From Mycoplasma imitans ATCC 51306 (GTDB lineage: Bacteria; Bacillota_I; Bacilli_A; Mycoplasmatales; Mycoplasmoidaceae): a stretch of DNA of 64,000 nt. The position numbers and the translations under genes were made by a program. Of this stretch, positions 48,056 to 58,652 are shown in pieces. Within the stretch, counting starts at the first letter, position 1; every line of letters begins with the position of its first letter. Where the stretch lies: positions 47,967 to 111,966 of the forward strand of contig NZ_JADI01000004.1 in NCBI RefSeq assembly GCF_000518305.1, read 5' to 3'. The notes below the pieces were generated by a model. It worked only from the letters and a program-made list of their open reading frames with translations. It made no database searches and was not told where the DNA came from.

Positions 48056-50109
48056 TGTTAAAAAGATCAGCTTGATTTAAATTATTTTGTGCGTTAAGTG
48101 GGCTAAGTGTGATTGCATCTTCATGTGGTAACATGAAAGGTTCTTCTATGAACGAAGCTGATGCAATTAATCTTAGTAATTTAACTAGTAGGGATTTAAC
48201 AGTTATTAGCAAAGAACCGCACGATAAAGTCTTAGCAAGTGATATTAATTCTTCAAACTTTTCTAATTATTTTGACATCAAATTAATTAAACAAGCTCAG
48301 CAAAAACAAGACCCAAACACTTTTGTTGATATATCGATTAGTGATTTTGTAGCTGATGATCCTAATGGAGTTTTAACTTTCTCTGTTAATTTAACAAAGA
48401 AAGCAATCAACCCTAGTCAAACAAAACAAATAACTTTAGAAATTGCTGGTTTCTTAAAAAAAGAAGAAACTGAAAGTACAAAAGATTCTGCTAATTCAGA
48501 TACAACCAACAAGGACGCAGCAACCCAAAACGTTTCAACAAATCAACAAAATCCAAATACAAATAATTCAAACAAACCTGATACTTCTTCAAGTGGTACG
48601 ACATTAAAAGTTTTTAATGATCAAGAGATCTATAAAAAGATTTATGATCGTTCATTTTCATTAGAGTTTTATACACACTATGCGTATTACGATAAGACTA
48701 AATCAACTGTTGATGATTTGTATTATGTAACTAATGGTACAGGTTGATTATTAGATTATCAAGTAGATTCGAATAATCCTAATCTTTATCGTTTGTTTTT
48801 AGCTACAAACTTACATGTTGCTCAAACATTATGAAATAATAATGATTTTGATAGACCTGTTACGGATTTAGATCCAAAACCTGAAACGGTAGGTTTTTCA
48901 TTAGGTAAATCTGAAAACCCGCTTTTTACAGCCCAAAATTCACGTGTAAATAACAGTCCTGTAAAATACGTATCAATATTAGATAATCAAAAGTTTTATG
49001 ATCGTTTACCTAATAAAAATAATGTTCTAAGAGTAGATGATCGAAGATTAAATATTCCTAAAACGATTTTTGCTGCTGTTGATTTTGTTAACGATCAAAC
49101 AACCAAGGAAGAGTTTTCTTCATACTGAAGAGACCAATTTAAACAAGAATTCATTAATGGAACGGTTCATGATAAAAACATATTGGAACGAACATATCCA
49201 AAAGATGAAGAAGAAAGAGCTAGAATAGCTGACAAATACATCGAAAAAGGAATTGGGTTATATAAAGATTTTGCCGTAATAAGTTTTGTAGTTAATATTA
49301 GTCAAAAATGATTTAGGGGTGAGGATATTCAACAATATACAAATGGTTCAAAATTACTCCGTAAATATGTTTTAGATGCTATTGATGAACTAAAAGCATC
49401 ATCAGAAATTGCTAAAGCACCAGGTCAGCTAAATATTAGCAACCCTAACTTGCCATATATCGATATTGATTATGCTTCAGTAAAATACAGTAGAGATAAC
49501 GCTTTGAGTGTTGATGATATAGGTAAAGCTTATATTGCTGGCTATCCAGGGGTTAAAGATTCACAACAAGCAAATGCTAAAATAAACTTTAGGTGAGTTC
49601 AAAATAATATTAATGATGATCCCAATTATCAATTAGCAAACAACATCGATTCAAGTCTTATTGATAAAACGCAAGACTTTAACGGGCTAATTCAACCTTA
49701 TCACAATAAGTATTATCACCAATATGGGATAACGCAAAAGGTTGAACGATCTTCATTAAGATCAGGTTCTAGTGGTAGTGTGGTTTATTCTAAATATGGA
49801 TTACCTTTTGGAATCTTCTGAGGTGGATATAATAACATCTCTGAATCAGATCCAAACAGTAATCGTGGCTTATTTGAATATTTGGCTAACGATAAAAAAA
49901 TTTTATTTAGTCTAAATGTAAACTTTGCAGATACAGGCGAACAAAGAAGATACACAATAAATGTTGAACCATACAACTTGATTGATGGAACAGATAAAAC
50001 TAAATATCCTAACCAAACTAATTCTTATCGTCAGTCGTTAGCTAAATACCTTGCTTCATTACGAAACGATAGATTTTCTAAAAGCACCTATTTATTTAGT
50101 AACCCTTAA
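48056..50109 (+). CDS. MIP/DUF31-family Ig-specific serine protease lipoprotein, frameshifted start
   Basis: About 684 residues. A signal peptide read from 48058, KRSAWFKLFCALSGLSVIASSC, ends in a lipobox Cys at codon 48130. The trypsin-like triad of the DUF31/mycoplasma Ig-protease family is complete: His in TNLHVAQ (48814), Asp in YKDFAVISF (49267), Ser in RSGSSGSVV (49771). The only plausible start ATG, at 48056, is one base out of frame with the signal peptide; an extra A in the AAAA run at 48061-48064 would restore it. The next in-frame start, GTG 48109, would drop the signal. It is therefore either off in this strain or rescued by slippage. Confidence 0.8.
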
Positions 50110-50423
50110 AGTTAGTTTTGTGATCTAAAAAAGAACAATCATATAGATAATTAAGTAGATATACGTATCTACTTTTTTATATTATTTTTGAAAAAAACGA
50201 TATTGTTGCTATAATTTACATATGTTTGTTTGAAATAGTGTGATAAACATTATTTAAAATAAATCATAAATAACGATATTTACTTAATAATAAATAGAAG
50301 CAAAGCAGATTTTTAAATAAATAACTAATTGAACGGAAAAAAATATTTAGCCTTTGAATTTATTAAGAAATCGTTAGAAAAAATTTAGAAATTAATTATT
50401 AATATTAAGAAAATAATAAAAAT
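50110..50423 (+). promoter_or_regulatory. 314-bp region with terminator and lipoprotein promoter
   Basis: Begins with a terminator hairpin AAGTAGATA (50153-50161) / TATCTACTT (50166-50174) with T-run. A promoter follows: TTGAAA (50188-50193), 16 bp, TATAAT (50210-50215). The resulting untranslated leader is ~200 bases, AT-rich, with no uORF I would call. There is no GAA repeat of the kind that switches vlhA genes. Confidence 0.7.
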
Positions 50424-52094
50424 ATGAAAAAATCAAAAAAAATTTTATTTAGCTTAGGTGCAGTTTTACCTCTTGCGGCTGGAGTGGCATTAACTTCATG
50501 TTCTCAAGTGATGCCTCCTAAAGATAATACAGGCTATCAATTTGCTGCTGATGCAGATTTAAGAAAAGCTGCAGCTGGAAACATTGGAACAATTAATCAA
50601 GTTAAAAACGTAGTTGAAAATTCATTACAATTAGCAGAAGCTGTTCCTAGTACTTCAAGTTCTGTAACTCTTGTAGAAGGTGATGGTGCTAGCGGTACTG
50701 GTACTACCGGTACTGGTAACACTGGTGATAATAGTGGTACTGGTAGTGCTGCTGGTACTGGCGGTACTGGAATGCAAAATATGCCAACACAAGATCAACC
50801 ACAAGTAATGTTGTCTGGTGCTTGAAAGCACTTTTATGCAATTGCAAAGGATATGCAAGAGAGCGACGCTAAGACTAAGGCTACTGCTGGTTTAACTACA
50901 TTCCGTAACACTTTTAAAGCTAAATTTGCTGATTTACTAAATTTTGCCGGAGGTAAAACTTTAACTGACGGCAGTGCTTCATTAGATGATTTAAACACTG
51001 CTAGAGATAGCTTTGTAGCTAAATGAAAAGAAGTGTTTAAAGTTTACAATGAATTAGGTACTGCTCTTGGTCAAAGCGTAACTTTTGATACAACCAAGAC
51101 TTTAGAAGAATTAACTCAAGCAAGTCAAGGATTAAGTAGTTTATACAAAATTAATCAAGTTGATGTTTACAACTTCGCTAAACCTGTTGCAGGTAGCTCA
51201 TATAATGACTTAGCTAGATTCTTTGAAGCTTTAAACGGAAATTTAGGTATACAATTCGCTAATAACGCTACAAAAGATACAGTATTTAAATTATTTGGAA
51301 ATACAATGGCTTTAATAATGAGTCGTCAATTAAGAATTATTGATGGTGCTATTAACTCAGTTTTATTAACAACTCCTGCAAATAAAAAAGATGGTGTTGA
51401 AACTAAATTATTAGCAAACATAAACAAAAACTCAACCATTAAATCAAGATACGACACAGCTGTAGCTACTTTAAAGAATGTTAAAGAGTTAACAGACAAA
51501 TGAGCAAACAGTTCAATCATTACGAAGGCTGAAGGTCAACAATCTAAATTAGAAATGGCTGCAACTAAGGGTAACGAACAATCTAAAGCGTTACTAACTA
51601 AAGTAGTAAATGCTATTTATGGTAACACTGCTAATATGCCAGCCTTCGCTGCTAAAGGTTTATTAAAGTCAGTTACAGATCTTACTGCTCAACTAGATGG
51701 CGTTAAGAGTTTAGTTTCAGCAAGTTACACTAAATTAGCCGACTTCTTAAGTGTTTACAAAATGACTAACAGTTCATGAATGGATGGTGTTGGTATATTT
51801 GTTAACAGCTCAGCTCTTTCTGCTTTAACTACTGATGCTATTAGTAAATTAGCTCCTGCAGAAGGTAATATGGAAACAGACAAAGCTTTATTCGACGAAG
51901 TTAAAGCTGAACTTACAAAACTAGTAGCTGATACTGCAAGTTTATCTAAGAATGGTGGTGCTCAAGATATGAAATCTGCGTTCTACCTAAACCAAATGGT
52001 AAGATCAATTACTTCTGATAACCAAGCTAGATTAGCTTCTATGGGTGAAGGTGTTGACGGATTCAAAGCATACGCAAACAACCTAATCGCTTAA
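50424..52094 (+). CDS. Surface lipoprotein with Gly-Thr linker
   Basis: 556 residues. Lipobox LTSC (Cys 26) after MKKSKKILFSLGAVLPLAAGVA. Residues ~86-117 form a low-complexity Gly-Thr-Ser stretch (GTGTTGTGNTGDNSGTG). The remainder is Ala/Lys/Leu-rich and helical, with conserved-looking Trp from TGA (50822, 51026, 51500, 51776). No enzyme motif or paralog is visible here. It is not a recognisable VlhA haemagglutinin: neither its linker nor its upstream repeat matches. Composition (GTA/GCT codons, AAA) differs from the neighbouring lipoproteins. Surface exposure is inferred from the lipobox only. Confidence 0.8.
50685..50772 (+). repeat. GGTACTGG-type low-complexity repeat in lipoprotein gene
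   Basis: Irregular copies of the trinucleotide pairs GGT-ACT/GGT-AGT encoding Gly-Thr/Gly-Ser residues. Because it is in frame, changes in copy number would only alter linker length. Confidence 0.6.
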
Positions 52095-52424
52095 TCATTT
52101 GTAATTAGATTAGTTTTAAAAGAAACAATAAAACAAAATTAACCTAACACGTTAAGTTAAAAAGCTTCATCAACAGATTCAAAATTTTAAATATTTGAAT
52201 TAGATGAAAGCTTTTTGTTATATAATATATACTGCACGTTCAGCAAACTAATATTAGACTAAAACAAAGGGTGCGTAATAGGTCATTTAGACGTATTGCG
52301 TTCGTTACTAGGTAAGCTGATTATACTGAAAACGCTTAACACCTTTTTATTATTTAAGAATTAGTTTTTATATCTCGTTTGTTTGCGTGTAAAATTATTC
52401 ACATAAACAAGGATTTTCATATAA
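52095..52424 (+). promoter_or_regulatory. Terminator, rpsD promoter and structured leader
   Basis: A terminator hairpin AAAAAGCTTCATC (52159-52171) pairs with GATGAAAGCTTTTT (52203-52216) with one bulge. TATAAT (52221-52226) begins transcription of rpsD. The leader 52267-52350 has AAAGGGTG near its start and CACCTTTTT near its end that can pair, with inner helices (GTAATA/TATTGC and TTAC/GTAA). This could be an S4-binding or attenuating leader, or a separate small RNA ending in the T-run. I assign no known family. Confidence 0.5.
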
Positions 52425-53048
52425 ATGTCACGTTATACAGGCAGCATTTATCGTAAAGCCAGAAGATTGAATTTTTCAATTCTTGAATCTGGAAAAGAAT
52501 TTACGAATAATAAGTCAAAAAAAGGTGTTAAATTTCCTGGACAACACGGATCTTTAATTCGTCCTAAATTATCAAACTACGGTGAACAATTACAAGAAAA
52601 GCAAAAAATGCAATTCATGTATGGTTTAAACGACCGTCAGTTTAGAAGATTATTTGCGGTTTCTAAAAAGATGAGTGGGATCTTAACCATGAACTTATTT
52701 AGAACACTTGAATCTAGATTAGATAATCTAGTATTCAGAATGGGTTTTGCACCAACAAGAAGAGGGGCAAGACAATTAGTTAACCACGGTCACGTTTTGG
52801 TTAACGGTAAAACTTTTGATATTCCAAGTGCTTTAATTAGTTTAGGTTCAGTAGTTGAACTTAAGCCAAGAGCACACAACTTACCATTAGTAAAATTAGC
52901 TTTAGAATCTAAAGCTGTAGCTCCATTTGTTGAAGTTAATAAAAAAACACTATCAGGTACTTATGTAAGATACCCAGAACGTAATGAATTACCTGCTGAT
53001 GTTAATGAAACATACGTAGTTGAGTACTACAAACGTTTAGTTAAATAG
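52425..53048 (+). CDS. rpsD: 30S ribosomal protein S4
   Basis: 207 residues. MSRYTGSIYRKARRLNFSILESGKEF start, S4 domain RLDNLVFRMGFAPTRRGARQLVNHGHVLVNGKTFDIPS. Initiates 30S assembly on 16S rRNA and may repress its own mRNA through the structured leader. In M. pneumoniae and M. genitalium rpsD lies beside hmw1, but here it heads the rpsL-rpsG-fusA operon with a 19-bp gap. Confidence 0.98.
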   Translation: MSRYTGSIYRKARRLNFSILESGKEFTNNKSKKGVKFPGQHGSLIRPKLSNYGEQLQEKQKMQFMYGLNDRQFRRLFAVSKKMSGILTMNLFRTLESRLDNLVFRMGFAPTRRGARQLVNHGHVLVNGKTFDIPSALISLGSVVELKPRAHNLPLVKLALESKAVAPFVEVNKKTLSGTYVRYPERNELPADVNETYVVEYYKRLVK

Positions 53049-53067
53049 TTAGGAGACAAATACAGAT

Positions 53068-53493
53068 ATGGCAACAATTGCACAATTAATTAGAAAACCA
53101 AGAAAAAATAAGGTTAAGAAATCTAAATCTCCTGCTTTACAAGTAAATTTAAATACTCTTGAAAAGAAGGTGACTAGTAAATCATCACCATTCAAGCGCG
53201 GTGTATGTACCCGTGTAGGGACAATGACACCCAAAAAACCGAACTCAGCGCTACGTAAATACGCTAAGGTTAAATTAACCAACGGTATGGAAGTATTAGC
53301 TTATATTCCAGGTGAAGGTCATAACTTACAAGAACACTCTGTTGTATTAATCAGAGGTGGTCGTGTTAAAGACTTACCAGGGGTGAGATATCATATCGTT
53401 CGTGGTACTTTAGATACAACTGGTGTAGATAAGAGAAGACAACAACGTTCTGCATATGGTGCAAAACGTCCAAAGGCAGATAAGAAGAAATAG
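53068..53493 (+). CDS. rpsL: 30S ribosomal protein S12
   Basis: 141 residues. Decoding-centre protein with the conserved [15 protein letters not shown] and [17 protein letters not shown] blocks; Lys in TPKKPNS is the streptomycin-dependent position. It has the gene order S12-S7-EF-G of the str operon. AGGAG ribosome binding site in the 19-bp gap. Confidence 0.98.
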   Translation: MATIAQLIRKPRKNKVKKSKSPALQVNLNTLEKKVTSKSSPFKRGVCTRVGTMTPKKPNSALRKYAKVKLTNGMEVLAYIPGEGHNLQEHSVVLIRGGRVKDLPGVRYHIVRGTLDTTGVDKRRQQRSAYGAKRPKADKKK

Positions 53494-53502
53494 GACTAAG
53501 AT

Positions 53503-53970
53503 ATGCGTAAAAATAGAGCAGAAAAAAGAAAAGTATTACCAGATCCAGTTTATAACTCAGTTCTGGTTACTAGAGCAATCAATGCAATCATGTTAGATGG
53601 TAAAAAAGGAATTGCTCAAAAGATTTTATATGGTTCATTTGATTTAATCGCTCAAAAAACTCAAAAAGACCCAATAGAAGTTTTCAACAAAGCAGTAGAA
53701 AACATCATGCCAAGACTAGAACTTAAAGTTCGCCGTATTGCTGGTGCTAACTACCAAGTACCTACTGATGTAAGTCCTGAAAGAAAAGTTACTTTAGCAT
53801 TAAGATGATTAGTAACCCTTTCAAGAAAACGTCATGAAAAAACAATGTTAGACAAGATTGCTAACGAAATTATTGATGCTTCAAACAACACTGGAGCTTC
53901 AGTTAAAAAACGTGAAGACACTCACAAAATGGCAGAAGCTAACAAAGCATTTGCTCATATGAGAATGTAA
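53503..53970 (+). CDS. rpsG: 30S ribosomal protein S7
   Basis: 155 residues: [41 protein letters not shown] start, ADKIA-type [11 protein letters not shown] end. Binds the 3' major domain of 16S rRNA at the head. One TGA (53806) is Trp in ALRWLV. Nine bp after rpsL. Confidence 0.97.
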
Positions 53971-53979
53971 GATTAAACT

Positions 53980-56052
53980 ATGGCTAGACAATATCCTTTA
54001 GAAAAGTTCAGAAATTTCGGTATCATGGCACACATTGATGCTGGTAAAACAACAACTTCTGAAAGAATTTTATTCCACTCTGGAAAAACTCACAAGATCG
54101 GTGAAACTCACGATGGTGCTTCAGTTATGGACTGAATGGCACAAGAAAAAGAACGTGGGATTACGATTACTTCAGCAGCTACTTCAGTTACATGAAAAGA
54201 CTGCCAACTTAACTTAATCGATACCCCAGGGCACGTTGACTTCACCGTTGAAGTTGAACGTTCATTAAGAGTATTAGACGGTGCAGTTGCTGTATTAGAT
54301 GCCCAAATGGGTGTTGAACCTCAAACTGAGACAGTTTGACGTCAAGCAAGTCGTTATGAAGTTCCTAGAATTGTGTTCGTTAATAAAATGGACAAAACTG
54401 GTGCTAACTTCCAAAGATCAGTTGATTCAATTCACTCAAGACTAGGTGTTAAGTCTGTTCCGATCCAATTACCAATCGGATCTGAAAATGATTTCGTAGG
54501 AATCATTGACCTAGTTGAAATGAAAGCTTACTTCTTTGATGGTGGTGAAAATGAAAACTACGAAACCAAAGATATTCCTGCAGAATATCTAGAAGAAGCC
54601 AAAAAAGCTCACGCTCATATGTTAGATGAGATCGTAACTTTTGATGAATCAGTAATGGAAAAATACCTAGAAGGTCAAGAAATTTCTAAAGCAGAAATTA
54701 AATCTTGTATCAGAAAAGGTGTAGTTTCATCAACCTTATTCCCAGTGTTATGTGGTACTGCATTTAAAAACAAAGGTGTTAAGCCTTTATTAGATGCAGT
54801 AGTTGATTACTTACCATCACCAATAGATGTACCGGCTGCTAAGGGTTACAAGAACGGTGATGAGATTCAGATCGCTACAAGTGATGATGCTCCTTTTGTT
54901 GGTTTAGCATTTAAAGTAGCTACTGACCCATTTGTTGGACGTTTAACTTTCGTTAGAGTTTACTCTGGAGTATTAACTTCAGGTTCTTACGTAGTAAACA
55001 CAACTAAGGATAAGAAAGAAAGAGTATCAAGAATTGTGAAAATGCACGCTCAGCAACGTAATGAAATTAGTGAAATCCGTGCTGGTGATATCTGTGCGAT
55101 TGTTGGTCTAAAAGATACTACAACTGGTGATACAATTGCTTCTGAAAATCAAGATGTGACATTAGAATCAATGTCGTTTGCTCAACCAGTTATTTCATTA
55201 GCTGTTGAACCTAAGACTAAAGCTGACCAAGAAAAGATGGGGATCTCACTATCTAAATTAGCTGAAGAAGACCCAACATTCAGAACATACACTGATGAAG
55301 AAACTGGTCAAACAATTATTGCTGGTATGGGTGAGTTACACCTTGATATCTTAGTTGACCGTCTAAGACGTGAATTTAAGGTTGACGTTAACGTTGGTGC
55401 TCCTCAAGTAAGTTACCGCGAAACACTTAAAGCAAAAGCTGATGTTGAAGGTAAATACATTAAACAATCTGGTGGTCGTGGTCAATATGGTCACGTAGTG
55501 ATTACTTTTGAACCTAACCATGATAAAGGTTTTGAATTTGAAGACAAGATTGTTGGTGGTAAGATTCCAAAAGAATACATTAAGTCAGTTAAAGCTGGTC
55601 TTGAAGCTGCAATGAATAATGGTCCTCTTGCAGGTTATCCAATGATCGATATTAAAGCAAGTTTATTCGATGGTTCATACCACGATGTAGACTCAAACGA
55701 AATGGCTTATAAGATTGCTGCGTCTATGGCTCTTAAAGAAGCTGGTAAGCGTTGTCAACCTGCTTTATTAGAACCAATTATGGCTATTGAAGTAACTGTT
55801 CCTGAACAATACTTTGGTGATACCATGGGTGATATTTCTTCAAGAAGAGGGATGATTGAAGGAACTGAATCACGTGATAATGTTCAAGTAATTAAGGCTA
55901 AAGTACCTTTAAGCGAAATGTTTGGTTATGCGACCGACTTAAGATCATTTACCCAAGGTCGTGGTAACTACATTATGCAGTTCTCTCACTACGCAGAAGC
56001 TCCTAAATCAGTAGTCGAAAAAGTTATTGAAGCTAAAGCGAAAAAAAATTAA
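53980..56052 (+). CDS. fusA: Elongation factor G
   Basis: 690-residue translocase GTPase: AHIDAGKT (17-24), [12 protein letters not shown] (135-138), and domains II to V ending [23 protein letters not shown]-Trp codons at 54133, 54193 and 54337. Completes the str operon; tufA is not next. It is followed by a 117-bp gap before the collagen-like membrane protein. Confidence 0.98.
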
Positions 56053-56169
56053 AATAGCTTAGCTAATTTTAATAACCAAAATATATATCTAAATAAGACT
56101 TTTCATTAAAAAATTAAATTTAAATTATTTAGAATATACCTTAAAGATATCAATACAAATAAAACTAAA

Positions 56170-57111
56170 ATGGGTCAAGAGTTAAATAAATTAAAAAAAC
56201 ACAAGATCATTTCAATCGTCCTAATGATTATTGGACTTGTTGCGTTATTGTTAGGAATTGCGATGATCGCAATCTTAGCAAGTCCGCTTAACACAGTGGA
56301 TACTCAACAGATGGTAGATGGTCAACAAACTCAAGTAACTAAACGAATTAGTACTTTATCATTCTTATTTGGAGATTTCAAAGATTACAAATTAAACGTT
56401 GTAGGTTACTTACAAATTGTAGGTGCAGCTGTTGGATTAGTCCTTGGTGTTCTATTATTCCCAATAGGCACAGCGTTCTTTGTTAAAACTAAGAACAGAA
56501 CTAATGAAATGCTTGCTGCAATTGCAGCTGCTGAAGCTGAAGAACAAGAACAACAAGAAGAAGTTGTTGAAGAAAATCCAACAACTAGTGTTACTCAAGA
56601 AGCAGCAATTAATACTGAACAAGTATCTCCAACTCAAGCTGTTAGTACTGAACAAGTTCATGGTGGTTTACTACCATCTGGTCAACCAATGGGTATGCAA
56701 CCAAACCAAATGGCTCTAGGTTCTGCTCCAATGCCAGGTGCTAGAATGTTAGCTCCAGGTCAACCAGGTCAACCAAGACCATTCCCACAACAAGTTCCTC
56801 GTGCAATGCTTCCAGGTCAAGCGCCTCAACAAGGCCTACGTCCAATGGGTCCACAAGGTCCTCAAGGCCCAAGACCGATGCTTAACGGTCCTCAAGGCCC
56901 ACGTCCTAACCCTCAACAAGGCGGACCGAGACCTATGGGTCCACAAGGTCCTCAAGGCCCAAGACCAATGGGTCCACAAGGTCCTCAAAGTCCACGTCCT
57001 AACCCTCAACAAGGCGGTCCAAGACCTATGGGTCCTCAAGGCCCAAGACCTATGCCTAAAGACCCTCAACAAGGTCCACGTCCAATGGGTCCTAGACCAG
57101 GTCCGCGTTAA
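56170..57111 (+). CDS. Membrane protein with collagen-like Pro/Gln/Gly tail
   Basis: 313 residues. Two membrane helices (about 15-37 and 78-103) flank a ~40-residue loop. A Gln/Glu-rich linker follows, then from about residue 175 the tail repeats GPQGPRP, GPRPMGPQ and NPQQGGPRPMGPQ several times. Pro-rich repeat tails also occur in the P30/P32 and MGC2 cytadhesins of this clade; the two-helix anchor and GPQ unit differ, so homology is not shown. With both ends inside the membrane topology, the tail would be cytoplasmic. A terminator and a converging gene follow. Confidence 0.65.
   Translation: MGQELNKLKKHKIISIVLMIIGLVALLLGIAMIAILASPLNTVDTQQMVDGQQTQVTKRISTLSFLFGDFKDYKLNVVGYLQIVGAAVGLVLGVLLFPIGTAFFVKTKNRTNEMLAAIAAAEAEEQEQQEEVVEENPTTSVTQEAAINTEQVSPTQAVSTEQVHGGLLPSGQPMGMQPNQMALGSAPMPGARMLAPGQPGQPRPFPQQVPRAMLPGQAPQQGLRPMGPQGPQGPRPMLNGPQGPRPNPQQGGPRPMGPQGPQGPRPMGPQGPQSPRPNPQQGGPRPMGPQGPRPMPKDPQQGPRPMGPRPGPR
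56830..57105 (+). repeat. In-frame Pro/Gln/Gly-coding repeats
   Basis: Near-identical units such as CCTATGGGTCCACAAGG and GGTCCTCAAGGCCCAAG recur at roughly 40-75 bp spacing, coding for GPQGPRPMGPQ. Units are multiples of three bases, so recombination can change tail length without a frameshift. Confidence 0.7.
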
Positions 57112-57134
57112 TTTAAGGATAAGTAAATAACAAA

Positions 57135-57166
57135 AAATAAACCGCAAACGCGGTTTATTTTTTTAC
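57135..57166. terminator. Bidirectional terminator
   Basis: AAATAAACCGC (57135-57145) pairs with GCGGTTTATTT (57150-57160), flanked by A-run and T-run. It lies between the convergent genes at 56170 and 57187. Confidence 0.85.
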
Positions 57167-57186
57167 ATCTATAAATTGATTAATTA

Positions 57187-57825
57187 TTAATCAATAGCTG
57201 GTTTGGTTGAATAAAGATAGATCACAACATCTTCATTATTAACATCTTTAATCTGTGCATTATTAATCATTAAGGGGATCTTAATAATCTGATACATCTT
57301 ATTTATCTCGTAATCAGCATAATTAATATGTGAAGCGCTAAAACCAAATAATTCTTGATCAGATTCGATTAGTTTTTTAGCGTTCTCTAGAAATGTTGGA
57401 TCATCACTTAGTAATAATAAGATCTGGTTAGAATTTTTAATATCGTTTTCAACATCATTATTAAGCATTAATGTTTCATAACGTGATAATAATGATTTAA
57501 AGCGATGAATGATTGATGTACTAACACTCTTTTCATCGTTAGATTCCACGTATTGAAAGGTATTCATTAGGTTAATGTATTCTTGTTGAAACTTCTTATT
57601 AACCTGATCGATCTTATCAGAATAGATCAGAATATTATTGTGATTTTCATCAACAATTACATTTGTTGCTTTCATTAAAGCTCAGTTAGTAAACAGTTTT
57701 TCAATTTTATGCTTTAATAAAAACGGAATAATATTTTTGTGCAAGTTGAACTTATTTAAAACCAATTTAGTAATCTGATTTACTAGTTTATGATCAACTT
57801 GCTCGATAGTTAATTTTTTAAGCAT
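57187..57825 (-). CDS. Hypothetical protein, possibly a fold-conserved soluble protein
   Basis: 212 residues, no signal peptide, no membrane helix. Begins MLKKLTIEQVDHKLVNQI with ATG at 57825; one TGA is Trp (57676). Alternating helix and strand composition with SDDPTFLENAKKLIESDQELFGFSASHINYADYEINKM near the middle and VVIYLYSTKPAI at the end. I do not recognise a family. It stands between a terminator and the divergent rpmB gene (76 bp gap). Confidence 0.5.
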
Positions 57826-57901
57826 AAGAAGATTTTAAATTATTTTAAAAAGTATTGCTAATATGTTAAAATAGTTAAGGTATAAAAATAATAAACAAAA
57901 T

Positions 57902-58096
57902 ATGGCTCGTAGAGATGATCTAACCGGGCTTGGTCCTTTAGCGGGAAATAATCGTTCTCACGCTTTAAACATTACCAAGCGTCGTTGAAACTTAAACTTA
58001 CAAAAAGTTAAAGTAAAAACTGATCGTGGTGCATTAACTGTTAAAGTTTCAGCTAGAACGATCAGAACATTAAGAAAACTAGACCTATTGGCTTAG
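57902..58096 (+). CDS. rpmB: 50S ribosomal protein L28
   Basis: 64 residues. [38 protein letters not shown] and [17 protein letters not shown] are the L28 signatures; Trp is encoded by TGA at 57986. Zn-binding cysteines of longer L28 are absent, as in the Cys-free form. Followed 85 bp on by the OsmC gene, an order that M. genitalium also has as I recall. Confidence 0.93.
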
Positions 58097-58181
58097 TACT
58101 TAATTAAAATATGAAATACAGCGTTATATGACGCTGTTTTTTTGTCATGTTATAAAAAATAAAACATTAAAAAAATTTATT

Positions 58182-58595
58182 ATGGCTAGAAAAGAATACG
58201 AATTTACAGCAAAATTAAACCCTGATCGTACAGTTACGGGTAAAACTCCAAGACATGAACTTGTTATGGATTCTTCAGCTACTAAAGCACCTACACCATT
58301 AGAATTAATGCTAAATGGTTTAATGGGATGTGAAATGAGCGTAATTAACTATTACGGACCTAAAGTGTTTGGATTACAACTTCAAGAATTAGAAATGAAG
58401 ATCCAAGCATGGAGAGATCCAGAACCAGCAGATGAATACTATGGTCTAAGAAAGATCGAAATTGAATGAATTGTTAAATCTAACAAGACATTAGAAGAGA
58501 TAAAAGAGATCATTAAATACTCTCACAAGATCTGCCCAGTGTTTAATTCATTATCTGGAAGAATCGTAATTGACGAAAAGATTACTTTAAAATAA
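58182..58595 (+). CDS. OsmC/Ohr-family peroxidase
   Basis: 137 residues. Both redox cysteines are present: Cys 50 in NGLMGCEMSVINYY and Cys 118 in YSHKICPVFNSL, as in organic hydroperoxide reductases. Substrate Arg is probably in TGKTPRHELVMD. The start is the ATG at 58182 (MARKEYEFTAKLNPDRTV); an in-frame longer start at 58128 lacks support. It detoxifies organic hydroperoxides, relevant for an organism without catalase. Confidence 0.85.
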
Positions 58596-58605
58596 AGAAT
58601 ATGAA

Positions 58606-58652
58606 AAATATTACCAATAATTCCTAGTAAGGTTTATTGGTAATATTTATTT
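58606..58652. terminator. Bidirectional terminator
   Basis: AAATATTACCAATAA (58606-58620) pairs with TTATTGGTAATATTT (58635-58649). The right arm includes the stop codon of the minus-strand membrane protein gene. Confidence 0.8.

Noticed and set aside
50110..50423. vlhA-type GAA-repeat switch
   Set aside because: No GAA trinucleotide tract exists upstream of the lipoprotein gene and its sequence does not match VlhA.
52267..52350. tRNA, tmRNA or SRP RNA
   Set aside because: No T-loop, no GGAAGCAG SRP loop, no tag-reading-frame; kept only as a structured leader candidate.
56836..57147. Minus-strand frame over the Pro/Gln/Gly repeats
   Set aside because: Low-complexity mirror of the repeat-coding plus strand; includes the terminator.
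58128..58181. N-terminal extension of the OsmC protein
   Set aside because: The sequence TLFFCHVIKNKTLKKFI is unlike OsmC starts; the ATG at 58182 fits the family.
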